Below, in pieces: positions 1 through 10,683 of a stretch of 64,000 nucleotides of DNA; the stretch's first letter is position 1, and the number at the start of each line of letters is the position of its first letter. The notes under the pieces are model-generated. The model did no database searches. It was not told where the DNA came from and saw only the letters and a program-made list of their open reading frames with translations. This DNA comes from Muscardinus avellanarius (Eukaryota > Chordata > Mammalia > Rodentia > Gliridae), in the NCBI GenBank assembly GCA_963383645.1, contig OY726565.1:26250966-26314965 (forward strand), given 5' to 3'. A program made the translations under genes and the position numbers.

Positions 1-689
1 ATGGGTGGAATAGAGGCTGTAAGAACTGAAAACCAAGGGTGTGGCTTGCATTTCAAACAGATGGAGAGGTCAGGGCATGAGGGAGCTGGGAAAGGGTGAT
101 GGCCTTGTGGGTCAGAGAGCATGGCATGCACTCCCACAGATGCGGCTGGAGATGTCTGCTAAATGTTGAGGAGAGACAGCCTTGCTTATCTCCCCATGGC
201 GCAGGGTGACAGACCCATTGCACAGTCATCCACAAGAGCTTTGTCCAGGACTTGCTCCTAGTATTCTGCATAATTTTGTCCCCTTAAATTTACAGTACTA
301 TCAGAGTAAAAGTATGAATCCGGTCCAGAATACAGCCTTTAACCCATCAGAATTCTGAGCATAGGATTCTGACTGCGCTTAGAAAATATGCACCAAAGAC
401 AGGCAAGCACAGGCTGACAGCGAGGGCTGGTGATGGATGACATCAATTTTGAAGCCTTTCCTCCTTCACCTTCCAGGTTATAGATGTCAGTGGCTTTTTT
501 TTTTTCTCCTTTAAGCCTCCTGTTTCAAACTACATCCTTTCATGGCAATCACAGGCATCATTTTATATAACTATAGAAAATGAGTCACTTTATAATAAAG
601 TAGCATTTTAAGTCTTGTGGTCTACTACAGGTCTAATTCAATTCAGTTGGTTGCTCAGGAAATAAAAACTTTAAAAGACGGTTATACTG
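1..689. other. B3GAT2 intron 2, single-copy, no feature seen
   Basis: This lies downstream of the exon 2 donor in gene orientation. There is a short T-run near 495-507, and otherwise no repeat or coding exon that I recognise. Confidence 0.5.
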
Positions 690-875
690 AGCCAGGCATG
701 GTGGTGACACCTGATACTCCCAATACTTGGAAGACTGAGAAAGGAGGATCACAGATTCGAGGCCAGTCTCAGCAAGTTAGTGAGGCCCTTGGGGAATTAG
801 TGAGATCCTATTTCAAAATTAAAAATAAAATGGGGCTGAAGGTGTAGATGTACAATGTCCCTGGGTTCAATCCCA

Positions 876-880
<5 letters not shown>
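690..880 (+). repeat. B1-dID SINE
   Basis: Left arm (GCCAGGCATGGTGG) and ID-like right arm ending in GGGTTCAATCCC are both present. The tail runs straight into the CA microsatellite. Confidence 0.9.

Positions 881-927
<47 letters not shown>
881..927. repeat. (CA)n microsatellite
   Basis: About 23 uninterrupted CA units at the 3' end of the SINE. Confidence 0.97.
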
Positions 928-930
<3 letters not shown>

Positions 931-1091
931 AGTTATACTCAAAGCTAATAAATGTCCTGTTCTTATCAGCAGATCCCAGTATTCAGCCCAGTACGTGGCA
1001 CTGAGTACAGGGGATGTATATATGTCTATTAAATAAGGGGACAGAGAGGTAACAAAGTGGACTAGAATGAGCATTTCTTTTTTCTTTTTCT

Positions 1092-1243
1092 TTTGTGGTC
1101 CTGGGGATTGAGACCAGAGGCATTCTATCTTTGAGCTACACCCCCAGCCCTATTTTTTCATTCTTTATTTTGAATCAAGGTCTCATTAGGTAGCCGAAGC
1201 TGGCTATGAGCCTGCGATCTTGTCTCAGCCACCCAAGCACTTG
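1092..1243 (-). repeat. B1-dID SINE, truncated
   Basis: Minus-strand copy: ID arm first (CTGGGGATTGAGACC), then the B1-like arm. It lies in intron 2, about 220 bp downstream of the exon 2 donor in gene orientation. Confidence 0.85.
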
Positions 1244-1460
1244 GAATGAGCATTTTTTGATCACTTTCAAAATCAATTTCCACTTTAACTAGACAAAGAG
1301 CCTATTTTGAATGTTTAAGGACATTTCGCCTGCTGAGTGTGGTATGATCTAGGGTTTTATACAAACTAGTCTTGAAGGCCTCTTCCTTGGAGGGCCCTGT
1401 TAGAACGGCGCCCTGACGGCAGCTGGGCGGACCCGGCAGTGCCTCTGCCCTACTCCCCAC

Positions 1461-1605
1461 CTGCCATGTCGATGGCGAACGGCCGGTCTGCCCTCCAGCC
1501 GGTGTACCAGCCCACGACTCTTCCGTTTTCCACCAATGGACGTTCGTAGCGTCGCCCACCAACCAGGCCCACTGGCCAGACTGAGACCTTGCGTGTGGTT
1601 CGCAT
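1461..1605 (-). CDS. B3GAT2: B3GAT2 coding exon 2 (internal catalytic-domain exon)
   Basis: On the minus strand an AG acceptor (1607-1606), preceded by the pyrimidine-rich CTTCTTTTAT, opens a 145-bp exon that reads [17 protein letters not shown], then [16 protein letters not shown] and FAIDMA. This is the conserved middle of the GT43 catalytic domain and follows exon 1's final QE directly. It starts in phase 0, matching the exon 1 donor, and ends in phase 1 at a GT donor (1460-1459, GCAG/GTGGGG). It adds 48 complete codons (residues 193-240) plus the first base of a glycine codon. No stop or frameshift is present. The remaining coding exons, about 80 residues in known orthologues, were looked for at 1-1460 on the minus strand and not found, so they lie to the left. 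Confidence 0.95.
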
Positions 1606-1607
1606 CT

Positions 1608-2658
1608 ATAAAAGAAGGAAAGAGGGTTCAAGTTTTCTTAGGAGAAAGGAGGGGAGAAAGAAATGTGATCCACACCGAAGGGACAGGAGGAGGTGGTGGT
1701 ACAGATGTCAACAGCTGAAGATGTTCCAACCGAATCCTTCTGCTGCTAAGCTGCTGCCCCAGTTCACCCTGGTCTGGCGCTCAGTGCCGAGGGCCGTTGT
1801 AGTCAATACCAATTTAGATGGTGGCTCAAGGCTTAAGAGAAATGAAGTAGGTGTCAATACCTGAACGTCACTTATTAAGAGCTAAGTTGTGACTTTTAGA
1901 TATTTTCTATTTGTTTCAAAGTTGGATCTTCTAAGCAATAATTCATATCTGCTAGAACAAGAAGGTTTAATTCCCCTACAGGAAACTTCTCAACTCAGTA
2001 AAAGCAAACATTTCACTCACAGGAGCCTCGGGAGTGTCCTGCTTCCACGACTAATAAATTTATTGCTATAGATACATAGAAATGTTGGCTGGTGACATTA
2101 ATGATGGGATTTAGATACTGAACAGACAACAGGCATCCTCCAAGTGACACGAATAAATCCACACCCTAAAGACAAGCCTGCCTCCCAAGGGCACTTGGGA
2201 CAAACAGGAGGGGATATGGCTGATGCAGGTGGTGGGCACGGTCGGTCCTCTCCCGCACACACCATCATGTACAGCTGAGCACGGCTGAACACAGCTCTCA
2301 ACTGAAAGGGACTTGCCGGATTTCTTTAAGGGCAAGCTTGCTGATTTCAGGCAACATTTTTAGGGCAAACCACCAGCATCACCCTTTCTCCATGCAAGGG
2401 CACCTGGGTGCAAATTAGCAGAAGACATCCCTTCCTGGGCAGACACACCTCATGCTGGAGCCCATGACTGGCCACCATGAGCAAGTCCTGTTGAGGTAAC
2501 GAGACGTTCAACACCAACGCTTAGCCTTTGATTTGCTATAAAATGAACTAGGTCATATCAGTTAACCAAAGGTTAAAATACTGATTATCACTTCTTTATG
2601 AAAAGAAAAAAGTGTCATACTGGAAAAGATTTTCAAATATGATTAGAAATGGAACTTA
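1608..2658. other. Single-copy intron sequence next to exon 2
   Basis: No repeat or exon was recognised. Short reading frames here have no coding character. Confidence 0.4.
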
Positions 2659-2875
2659 GGCCAGGCGTGGTGGTGCATGCTTGTCATCCCAGCATCTGGG
2701 AGGCTGAGACAGGAGGACTGCAGTTCACAGACAGCCTCAGCTACTACTTAGTGATGCCCTTTATAACTCAGTGAGACACTGTTTCCAAGAAAAGAATAAA
2801 AAATAGAGCTGGGGTGTAGCTCAGAGGAAGAACGCCCTTGGGTTCCATCCCCAGTACCACAAAAAAAAAAAAAAA
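2659..2875 (+). repeat. B1-dID SINE
   Basis: Full dimer with a poly-A tail. The upstream flank AACTTAGG recurs at about 3112-3119, beyond the next SINE. The second copy therefore probably inserted into this one's tail. Confidence 0.9.
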
Positions 2876-2876
2876 G

Positions 2877-3095
2877 TCGGGCATGGTGGCACACACTTGT
2901 AATCCCAGCATTCAGGAGGCTGAAACTGGAGGATCACAGTTCACAGACAGCCTCAGCTACTTAGTGAGGCCTTTCACAACTTAGTGAGACCCTGTCTCAA
3001 AATAAAGAATAAAAAATAGGACACGGGGTATAGCTCAGAGGTAGAATGCCCCTGGGTTCCATCCCCAGACCTGAAAATAAATAAATAAATAAATC
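2877..3095 (+). repeat. B1-dID SINE, inserted at the tail of its neighbour
   Basis: Full dimer (GGGCATGGTGGCAC ... GGGTTCCATCCCC) with an (AAAT)n tail. Confidence 0.9.
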
Positions 3096-3121
3096 AAAAA
3101 AGAAAGAAATTAAACTTAGGC

Positions 3122-3334
3122 CTTTTTTTTTTTTTGAGGTACTGGGGATTGAACCTAGGGGCAATCTACCTCCAAGCTACATCCCAGCTCTATTTTTTAT
3201 AACTTATTTTGAAAGAAGTTCTCACTAAATTGCAGAGGGCCTCACTGAGTAGCTGAGGCTGTCTGTGAACCTGGATCCTCCTGTCTCAGCCTCCCAAGTC
3301 CTGGGATCCCAAGCATACACCACCACGCCTGGTG
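3122..3334 (-). repeat. B1-dID SINE
   Basis: Minus-strand dimer beginning with a poly-T run and ending CACCACGCCTGG. Confidence 0.9.
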
Positions 3335-3790
3335 GAAGGCATGCTTTTATAGTATCACTTTCTCAATAAATTGATTATGAATGCTTTGTGCTAGCTCATA
3401 TTTATATTATGATTATTTTATATATTTTTTATTTATTATTTTTTTTGTAATCATACATCACTTTGGAATACAAGACTTGAGAGGATATACAAGCACATAT
3501 CATCCAATAAGCCCTCACCCAATCCCCATCCCATTCCCTCCCCCTCCCTCGATCCCATGCGTAATTGGTAATTATCTTTGATATATTTGTTTACACACCT
3601 CATGAGTTTTAAAGAGATTTCATCCTCGCCCATCCCCCTCCCTCTGATTGATCACCTTAATAGCTTCTCAATAGGGCCCTTTCTACTACTCGACCTCCTC
3701 CTGTTACCCCTTTCCTCCTAGTTCTTGCTAATTAGGGGAAATATCTGGATTTTATTTTCTGTGCTACTTCTAGGTGCATGTCACATTGCA

Positions 3791-4906
3791 AGTTCCGATC
3801 CCACTCTTGACGGCCCCAGTAGTGGCCTGACCACTCAGGGAACTCTTAACCCAACCTCGCTGGGTCCAGCACCAGCTTTGCCTCATGGGTGGCCCTGATC
3901 CTGGCCTTGCTGCCCCCCCCCCAGAACTAACCCCTCGGCTGGCTCTGCTCCCAGCCTCAGAGGCCCCAGCATCAGCCTAGCCTCACAACAGGCTCCAATC
4001 CCGGCCTCGCTGACCCTGGTACCGGCCTAACCGCTCGGCAGGCTCCTATCCTGGTCTCGCATGTCCCAGCTCCATCCTTGCCTCACGGCAGTTTCCAATC
4101 CCGGCCTCGCTGGCCCTGGCGCTGGCCTTACCCCTTGGCATAGTCGGATCCCAGCCTCGGAGGTCCCAGCACCAGTCTTGCCTCACGGCAGGCTCCAATC
4201 CCAACCTTGCTGGCCCCGGCACCGGCCTAACCCCTTGGCTGGTGCCGATCCCTGCCTCAGAGGCCTCAGTAGCGGCTTTGTCTCGCAGCAGGCTCCGAAC
4301 CCGACCTGGTTGGCCCCGGCACTGACCTCACCCCTCAGCAGGCTCCAATCCCAGCCTTGGAGGTCACAGCACTGTCCATACCTCAAGGCAGGCTCCAATC
4401 CCAGCCTCGCTGGCCCCGGCACCAGTCTAACCCCTTGGCAGGCTCCTATTCAGGCCTTGGAGGCCCTGGCACCAGCCTTGCCTCACAGCAGGCTCTGATC
4501 CCTGCCTTTATGGCCCTGGCATTGGCCTAACCCCTCCGCAGGCTCCAATCCCGGCCTCTGAGGCCTCAGCACCGGCCTTGCCTTGCAGGAGGCTTTGATC
4601 CCGGCCTCGCTGGCTCCGGCACTGGCCTAACACATCAGCTGGCTCTGATCCCAACCTCGGAGGCCCCAGCACCAGGCTTGTCTCACGGCAGGCTCTGATC
4701 CCAGCCTCGCTGGCCCCAGCACCACCCTAAACCTTTGGCAGGCTCCGAACCTGGCCTCGGAGGCCCCAGCACTGGCCTTGCCTCACGGCATGCTCCGATC
4801 TCAACCTCCCTGGCCCCAGCACCAACCTAATCCCTCGGCAGGCTCCAATTCCAGCCTCGGAGGCCCCATCACCTGCCTTGCCTCACGGGAGGCTCCGATC
4901 CAGCCC
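3791..4906. repeat. Minisatellite: 22 units of exactly 50 bp in 11 alternating 100-bp dimers
   Basis: Units start at 3791, 3841, 3891 and so on to 4891, with no insertion or deletion. Type A contains CCTCGCTGGCC and ends near CTAACCCCTCGGCA. Type B contains CCTCGGAGGCC and ends CTTGCCTCACGGCA. A and B alternate strictly. Units differ by many substitutions. The period is not a multiple of three, so the 145-residue reading frame across it is not a gene. Confidence 0.95.
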
Positions 4907-4971
4907 CCTCTTCACCCAGCAGGTTGTCCCACGTTCCCGAGGGTGCGTGGTAGTAGTATTCTGCCTCTGAG

Positions 4972-5435
4972 GTAATTTCTTCAAAAGTTCCAGGTGTATT
5001 ACATCAGATCTCTGCCTCTCCTGAGTACTTGCCGCTGTCAATGCGGCTGCCTCCACCATTTCAAATCTTTCCCAAGCTCTTTTCCTATACTGCACAATGT
5101 CCAGTGTTCCAAAGCATGCACGACGGTAGCATTTGACCTTTGGGGTAATTTCTTCAGAGGATCAGGGTGGGTTGGATCAGATGTCTGCCTTTCCCAAAGA
5201 CAAGTCTCCACCGCCATCTCGGCCACTGCTGCCGCCACCACCTTCCTCCTAGGTCTCCGCTAGACTCTGTCCTTACAGGTGATGTCCAGGATTCTTAAAG
5301 ATGTAGAGAAGCCTCAGTCCTCCTTTGCGGGGAATTTTCCCAAAAGTTCCAGTTCAGATGTATATGTTTTGTCTGCATCTCAAATATTCTAGCTGCCGCC
5401 TCGGCCATCTTAACCCCTCTCAAATATTTTTATTT
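4972..5435 (-). repeat. Imperfect tandem units (171 and 187 bp, plus partial) in the composite element's 5' part
   Basis: The plus-strand block GGTAATTTCTTC begins units at about 4972 and 5142. A diverged form (GGGGAATTTTCCC) begins the third near 5329. Each unit also carries CATCAGAT or its equivalent, and two carry a GCCATCT motif. This looks like an L1-type monomer array. Confidence 0.7.
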
Positions 5436-5551
5436 TTTCTTTTCCCTTTTTTTCTTTTTTTAAAAAAGAGAAGAGAGTATTGTGGTTTGGGGAGGATGTG
5501 GATTCAGGCACTCAGTAACGATGGAATTTTTTTTTCATTCTGGGTATGTGG

Positions 5552-5722
5552 GGTGGGGGTCGCTTAAGGGTGCCCCGCCCATACCCGCCCACGTGCCTAG
5601 GGTCGGGGCCAGGCGGCCCGGACCTCAGGGTCCTTCCTGGTGGGCAGGGGGTCGCCTAAGGGTGCCCCGGCAGCACGTGCCCATCCGCCCAGGGTCGGGG
5701 CCAGGCGGCCCGGACCTCAGGC
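5552..5722 (-). repeat. Two copies of a 92-bp GC-rich unit at the 5' end of the composite element
   Basis: A 29-bp block containing GGTCGGGGCCAGGCGGCCCG occurs at 5601-5629 and again at 5693-5721, with no difference seen. The flanking parts are similar but diverged (GGGGTCGCxTAAGGGTGCCCCG). Confidence 0.85.
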
Positions 5723-5758
5723 TATATTATGATTATTTTTTAAATAAAAAGCTCTACT

Positions 5759-5972
5759 GAGCCTGGCATAGTGTTATATTCCTATAATCCCAATACTTAG
5801 GAGGCTGAAACAAGAGTGTCACAGGTTTGGGCCAGTCTTAGTAACTTAGGACCCTGTTGGCCCTCAGCAACACAATAAGACCCTTTTCCAAAAATAATAA
5901 AATAGGGATAGGAATAGGGATATAGCCCAGAGGTAGAATGCCCCTATGTTAAGTCCCCAGTATGGCCCCAAC
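5759..5972 (+). repeat. B1-dID SINE
   Basis: Diverged full dimer (GAGCCTGGCATAGTG ... AGCCCAGAGGTAGAATGCCCC). Confidence 0.85.
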
Positions 5973-5993
5973 TCCCCCAAACAACAACAAAAA

Positions 5994-5994
5994 T

Positions 5995-6028
<34 letters not shown>

Positions 6029-6033
6029 GCAGC
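5994..6033. repeat. (AACAGC)n/(CAG)n microsatellite
   Basis: Hexanucleotide AACAGC units pass into pure CAG units just downstream of the SINE tail. Confidence 0.9.
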
Positions 6034-6584
6034 CTGAGAAAGGACTGTTTGCAAGGTGACCCTTGAATAGTGTCTGGGAACTTGGATTTTAACATACTTT
6101 CTACAGTGATTAGATTGGTTTGCCTGCCTAGGGCACTGAACAACTGCTTTGCTTTTTAGAATCTGAAATTTTGGTGGGCAAATTGTGCCTGTGTGGCCAG
6201 CCCCCAGCTCAACCCACCCTGAACTCTTCATGTAATGAGGTTTCCGGGGGCTACATCTGTGCTGCTGGAGGGAAAGGTGAGCGCCATGGGCGAGCACAGG
6301 AAGCCTGCGTCTGGGTTCCTCTAGACTCTGCCCGACATCCCCTCATGGATTCACCTGTGCATTCTGTCACTGTAGTAAATCTTAGCTGTGAGAACAACTA
6401 TTTTCTGAGTGCTGCGAGTCCTGGTAAATTACCAACATGTAAGTGGTCCTTCTACATTCCTATCAATGGGATGAGAGTTCCAGTTCCTCTACATCTCCAT
6501 TGACACTCAGCGCAGTGGCTCTTTAATTTTAGCAATCATAATCAGTATCGATAGCAGCAACTGTGCTTTTAATTTGCATTGTTC

Positions 6585-6793
6585 AGCCGGGCTTGGTGGT
6601 GCATACTTGTAATCACAGCATTACAAGCTGAGAGGCTGAGACAGGAGGATCACAGTTCCTGGTCAGCCTTAGCTACTTAGCAACTCAGTGAGACCCTGTT
6701 TCAAAATAAAGAATAAAAATAGGGCTGGGGGTGTAGCTTGGAGGTAGAATGCCCCTGGGTTCCATCCCCAATACTGCAATAATAATAATAATC
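6585..6793 (+). repeat. B1-dID SINE with (AAT)n tail
   Basis: Full dimer. Flanking GCATTGTTC before 6585 and after 6793 is the probable target duplication. Confidence 0.9.
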
Positions 6794-6829
6794 GCATTGT
6801 TCTTATGACTAGTGATGCTATCTCTCTAC

Positions 6830-7612
6830 ATGCTCATTGATTGCATCTACATCTCTTCTCTGGTGAAGTCTGTTTAAAAATCCCTCACCCCCTTTAACAC
6901 TGGTTATCTCTTATTAGTGAGATTTCAGAGTTACTTGTATGCTCTGTATATAAATATTTTTACCAGATAGATGATTTATAAATATTTTTTCCTGTCCATG
7001 GATCATCTACTTACCCTTCTAATAGTATCTTTTGAGCAGAAATTTCATGCTGATGAAGTCGAGTCTTTCAACTTGTTTTTCTATAGGTCATGCTTTTGGG
7101 AATGTGTCCAAAATATCTTTGCCTAATCTAAGGTCACAGCTTTCTTTTTTTCCTTCCTTCCTTTCTAGAAGTATTTAAAGACGCTTTTTTAGCTTACAAT
7201 CCTTTTTCAGTTAACTTTCATATATGGCATGAATAGTTGGTTAAAGCTCTTTTTTCCTTCCTTTTAATCTATTTCTTCTAACTTTATTTAACAGTTCTGG
7301 AACAAGTGACCTGCCTTTGAACCTGTGCCAAATTCATTGTGCATCTACATATGGGTTTATTTCTGGAAGCTTTATTGGGGTTCATTGCCCATTTGGTGTC
7401 ATGATGCCAATACCACACTGCCGTGGCTTACCCAGGCTTTCTCAGTCTTCTATTTGGGTGGTGTTACTCCTGTAACTTTGTCCTTCATTTCCAGAGTGTC
7501 TTGGCTGGCCCAGGTCCTTTCATGTCCAGATGAATCTCACAGTTTGTCAAAACTGACTGAGATTGAACTGAATCTATGTATCAATTTGGTGAGAATGACA
7601 ACTTACCAATAT
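6830..7612 (-). mobile_element. Old L1 fragment (ORF2 3' part, antisense)
   Basis: The plus strand reads like the complement of L1 ORF2 C-terminal sequence, for example CTGAATCTATGTATCAATTT and AATATTTTTTCCTGTCCATGG. It is heavily mutated and has no open frame. Confidence 0.7.
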
Positions 7613-7613
7613 T

Positions 7614-7841
7614 GATCACCAGGCATGGTGGCACCTGGCTATAATCCCAGTACTTGAGAGGCTAAGATAGGAGAACTTGAGGTTCATGACCAACCTCAAC
7701 AATTTAGTAAGACTTTTAGCAATTTTGTGTAGCCCTGTTTTAAAATAAAAAGGTCTGGGAGTGTAGCTCAAAGGTAGAATGATCCTGGGTTCAATCTCCA
7801 GTAACAAAAATGAATGAATGAATGAATGAATGAATGAAAGA
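7614..7841 (+). repeat. B1-dID SINE with (GAAT)n tail
   Basis: Dimer ending GGGTTCAATCTCCAGTAAC, then about eight GAAT units at 7809-7841. Confidence 0.88.
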
Positions 7842-8127
7842 AAATGTATAGTTATGAGATCACTAGGAAGGGAACAATTATAGCCATAGGAATAAAGCAT
7901 GTTTTGTGGTGGGCTTTTCATTTAAGGTGAGCCATGAAAGGCATGTGGGCTTTGTCCCACAGAGTGGAGCCTACCCTAGGGTCCTAAGAAATGGTGAATC
8001 AAAGAAGCAGAACTTCACAGACTTTGTTTGCATGCTGCAAATTTCTCAAATACAGGCAATGTGGAGGAATTATGTTTCCAGGGATGCTAAATCTTAAAAA
8101 GTTTGTCGTATAAGCAGTTAACAACTT

Positions 8128-8350
8128 TGTGTGTGTGTGTGTGTGTGTGTGTGGTCCTGGGGTTGGGAACCAGGGGCTTCTACCTCCGGGCTACACCCCC
8201 TGACCTATTTTATATTTTATTTGGAAACAGGGTCTCACTAAGTTGCTGAGAGCCTCACTAAGTAGCCGAGGCTGGCTTCCAACCTGCGAGATCCTCCTGT
8301 CTCCGCCTCCCAAGCGCGGGGATCACAAGCGTGCGTCACCATGCCCAGCT
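8128..8350 (-). repeat. (TG)n plus B1-dID SINE
   Basis: A (TG)n run (8128-8153) sits at the SINE tail. The dimer ends CACCATGCCCAGC. AGTTAACAACTTT flanks both sides as a target duplication, which suggests a relatively recent insertion. Confidence 0.92.
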
Positions 8351-8752
8351 TAGTTAACAACTTTTAAGGTCCAGACACCTCATCCTCTGTGCAGTGCCCT
8401 GAGATTTACCACAGAGGCTTCACCACAGGATGAAAGGCGCCGCCCCTCAGCACAGGACCACCGTCCTTTACAGAGTGCCAGACATTTCAAAGGGAAAGAG
8501 CGCAGCTATTTACAGACTGCCTTCCTCCCTCGGGCCTCTCCCTTGTCCTTCTCACTCAACTCTGTTCTTTGAGATTCCTTGGCAGCTACTTTCTTTGCTG
8601 AGAGGAGAAAATGTTACAGTGACTATTACTAAGTACACGTCCCCTTGCTTAAGGAAGATGCTCTCTGTAGAAACTTTGTTACTTAACATAATATAGCAGT
8701 TACATAACAGCCACACTGCATGGGCTAGGTGTGAGTTCCAATATATATATAA

Positions 8753-8970
8753 TTTTTTTGTGTGTGTGTGGTACTGAGTGTGGAACCCAGGGGCTTTTCT
8801 ACCTCCAGGCTACACTCCCAGACCTTTTTTATATTTTATTTGGAAACAGGGTCTCACTAAGTTGCTGAGAGCCTCACTGAGTAGCTGAGGCTGGCTTCGA
8901 ACCTGTGCGATCCTCCTGTCTCAGCCTCCCAAGCGTGGGGATTACAAGCGTGCGCCACCACACCTGGCTG
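8753..8970 (-). repeat. B1-dID SINE
   Basis: Minus-strand dimer with a short TG tail. TGAGTTCCAAT occurs on both sides (about 8732 and 8971) as a target duplication. Confidence 0.92.
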
Positions 8971-9228
8971 TGAGTTCCAATCTAAAAGAAATAAAGGGAC
9001 TACTGCTGAAAGGATGCAGCTCACATATTTATGAGAGTTACATGACTAGCAGGTCGCCCCCCGCCCCCAGGTGTCTCCTCTATGTAACACCCAAAGCCAA
9101 TTCTGGCACTTAGTCCCCTTGCTAAGACCTCCAACTAAATGAGCAGGGCTTGCCTAGCAGTGCTGACCATCCACCAGCTCACGGCCAGAGTAGTCCGCAT
9201 AACACCCAGTGGCTGGAAAGGACACACA

Positions 9229-9408
9229 AGAGCAGGGTGTGCTAGTGTACTCAGGAGGCTGAGACAGGAGGCTTGCGGGTTTAAGGCCAGGCTCAGCAAT
9301 TTAGAGAGACCCTTAGCAACTTAGTGAGACCCTGTCTGAAAAAAAAAAAAAATGAAAAAGGCTGGGGGTATAGCCTGGAAACAGAATAATGCCCACAGCT
9401 TCAGTACA
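9229..9408 (+). repeat. B1-dID SINE, 5' truncated
   Basis: Starts within the left arm (CTCAGGAGGCTGAGACAGG) and ends in a CA microsatellite. Confidence 0.85.

Positions 9409-9409
<1 letters not shown>

Positions 9410-9454
<45 letters not shown>
9410..9454. repeat. (CA)n microsatellite
   Basis: Uninterrupted CA units extending the SINE tail. Confidence 0.97.
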
Positions 9455-9456
<2 letters not shown>

Positions 9457-9897
9457 GACAGGTGGCATACCTGCACACTCCTGCCCGCTGCATGCCACTC
9501 CAACTACCGCAGGGTGAGGGGCCTGTTCCTCCCAAGCCATCTCTAGGAGAGGGTGGCCGAGGGCTACAGTGCACTCCTCATCCCGGCCCCTCCTAGCACC
9601 ACTCAGGCATCTGTGGGCGCGTTCTCTTCCTGCAGCTCTAAGCTGTGTCCCGTTGGTCCCTCCTGGGGAGAGATGGTAACACTTAGAGGACTTCACAGAG
9701 GCCATCCTGAGGATGCCCCAGAGGAAAACAGAAACGGCAGCAAATGCCATTAGCTCCCTTCAGGACCTGCCACTGGTTGAAATCACATTTTATGTTCTCC
9801 AAAGGGAAAGAAAGTTCTTGATCTCCTGAAATTTAAAATGTTTAAGCAACCTCAAGGAGTGGAGTTACAATTAAGAACGTGCCACTCTATACCTTTT
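9455..9897. other. Single-copy intron sequence
   Basis: No recognised repeat or exon. Confidence 0.4.
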
Positions 9898-10110
9898 ATT
9901 TTTGTGGTACCGGGGATTAATTGAACCCAGGGGCATTCTGCCTCTGAGTTACACCCAGCTCTATTTGTTATTCTTTATTTTGAAACAGGGTGTCACTGTC
10001 ACTAAGTTGCAGAGAGCCTCACTAAGTAGCTGAGGCTGATCACCAATTGTGATCCTCCTGTCTCAGCCTCCCAAGACTAGGATTACAAGCAGGTGCCACC
10101 ACGGTCAGCT
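9898..10110 (-). repeat. B1-dID SINE
   Basis: Minus-strand dimer. CTCTATACC flanks it at 9886 and 10110 as a target duplication. Confidence 0.9.
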
Positions 10111-10144
10111 CTATACCCTGTTTTTTAAGCTAGCAAGCACGCAT

Positions 10145-10145
<1 letters not shown>

Positions 10146-10190
<45 letters not shown>

Positions 10191-10245
10191 ACACACCACC
10201 ACCACCACCACCACCACCACCACCACCACCACCACCACCACCACC
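10146..10245. repeat. Compound (AC)n-(CAC)n microsatellite
   Basis: About 25 AC units with one T interruption, followed by about 17 CAC/CCA units. Confidence 0.97.
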
Positions 10246-10605
10246 TCCAATGAGATCCAATGAAATAAAGTCACAAAGGAAAGATCACTGCAAACACAAG
10301 GAAGATTCAAACTCAGAAGTGACGGCCTGGAAATGAGGGTCCTTTCCCGTTTCATTGTTCAAAAACACCCGCTACTTCCCAACACAGCGCTGCCCTGACA
10401 CCCGACACACCCTTGGCTTCTCTTCAGAGCCTGCTTCAGTTCTGTTCTTTCTTGCGCCTGCCTCCTAGTGAGCTCACTATTTCCTTCTTAGTTGTCACTC
10501 ATCTCAAAGCCACTCCTTCCACCCCTGTTCTTTGCATAACTCTATGCTGTCTGGCTTTTTTTTTTCTATCTCAATTTCCATACAGTGCCATTTCCACAGC
10601 ATGGG

Positions 10606-10607
10606 GT

Positions 10608-10662
<55 letters not shown>

Positions 10663-10665
10663 CGC
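10606..10665. repeat. (TG)n-(CG)n microsatellite
   Basis: A TG run passes into six CG units. Alternating purine-pyrimidine of this kind can adopt Z-DNA. Confidence 0.95.
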
Positions 10666-10683
10666 ATGCACATGTGCATGCAT

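Larger units (their letters stand above)
3403..5739 (-). mobile_element. Composite VNTR-containing non-LTR retroelement with 17-bp target-site duplication
   Basis: Identical 17-bp copies (TATATTATGATTATTTT, 3403-3419 and 5723-5739) bracket a 2303-bp insertion read on the minus strand. In element order: about 1.8 copies of a 92-bp GC-rich unit (5722 to about 5552); an A/T-rich spacer; about 2.6 imperfect copies of a 170-190-bp unit (5435 to about 4972) containing AAGATGGC/GAGATGGCGG motifs like L1 5'UTR YY1 sites; a 50-bp VNTR (4906-3791); a 3' part with G-rich blocks resembling the 3'UTR of other L1s in this window; and an A-rich tail. The nick site before the first duplication reads TTTA/AAAA, close to the L1 endonuclease target. 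No ORF1 or ORF2 is present. It is probably mobilised by L1, and its plan recalls primate SVA/LAVA. It could instead be an internally deleted L1 with an expanded 5'UTR. Confidence 0.8.

Noticed and set aside
1302..1631. 109-codon minus-strand frame over exon 2
   Set aside because: It reads a different frame. The true exon frame is open only over 1461-1605 and is bounded by splice sites.
4061..4498. 145-codon proline-rich frame
   Set aside because: It lies wholly in the 50-bp tandem repeat, whose period is not a multiple of three.
3791..4906. CRISPR-like regular repeat array
   Set aside because: There are no repeat-spacer units. It is a contiguous minisatellite in a mammalian genome.
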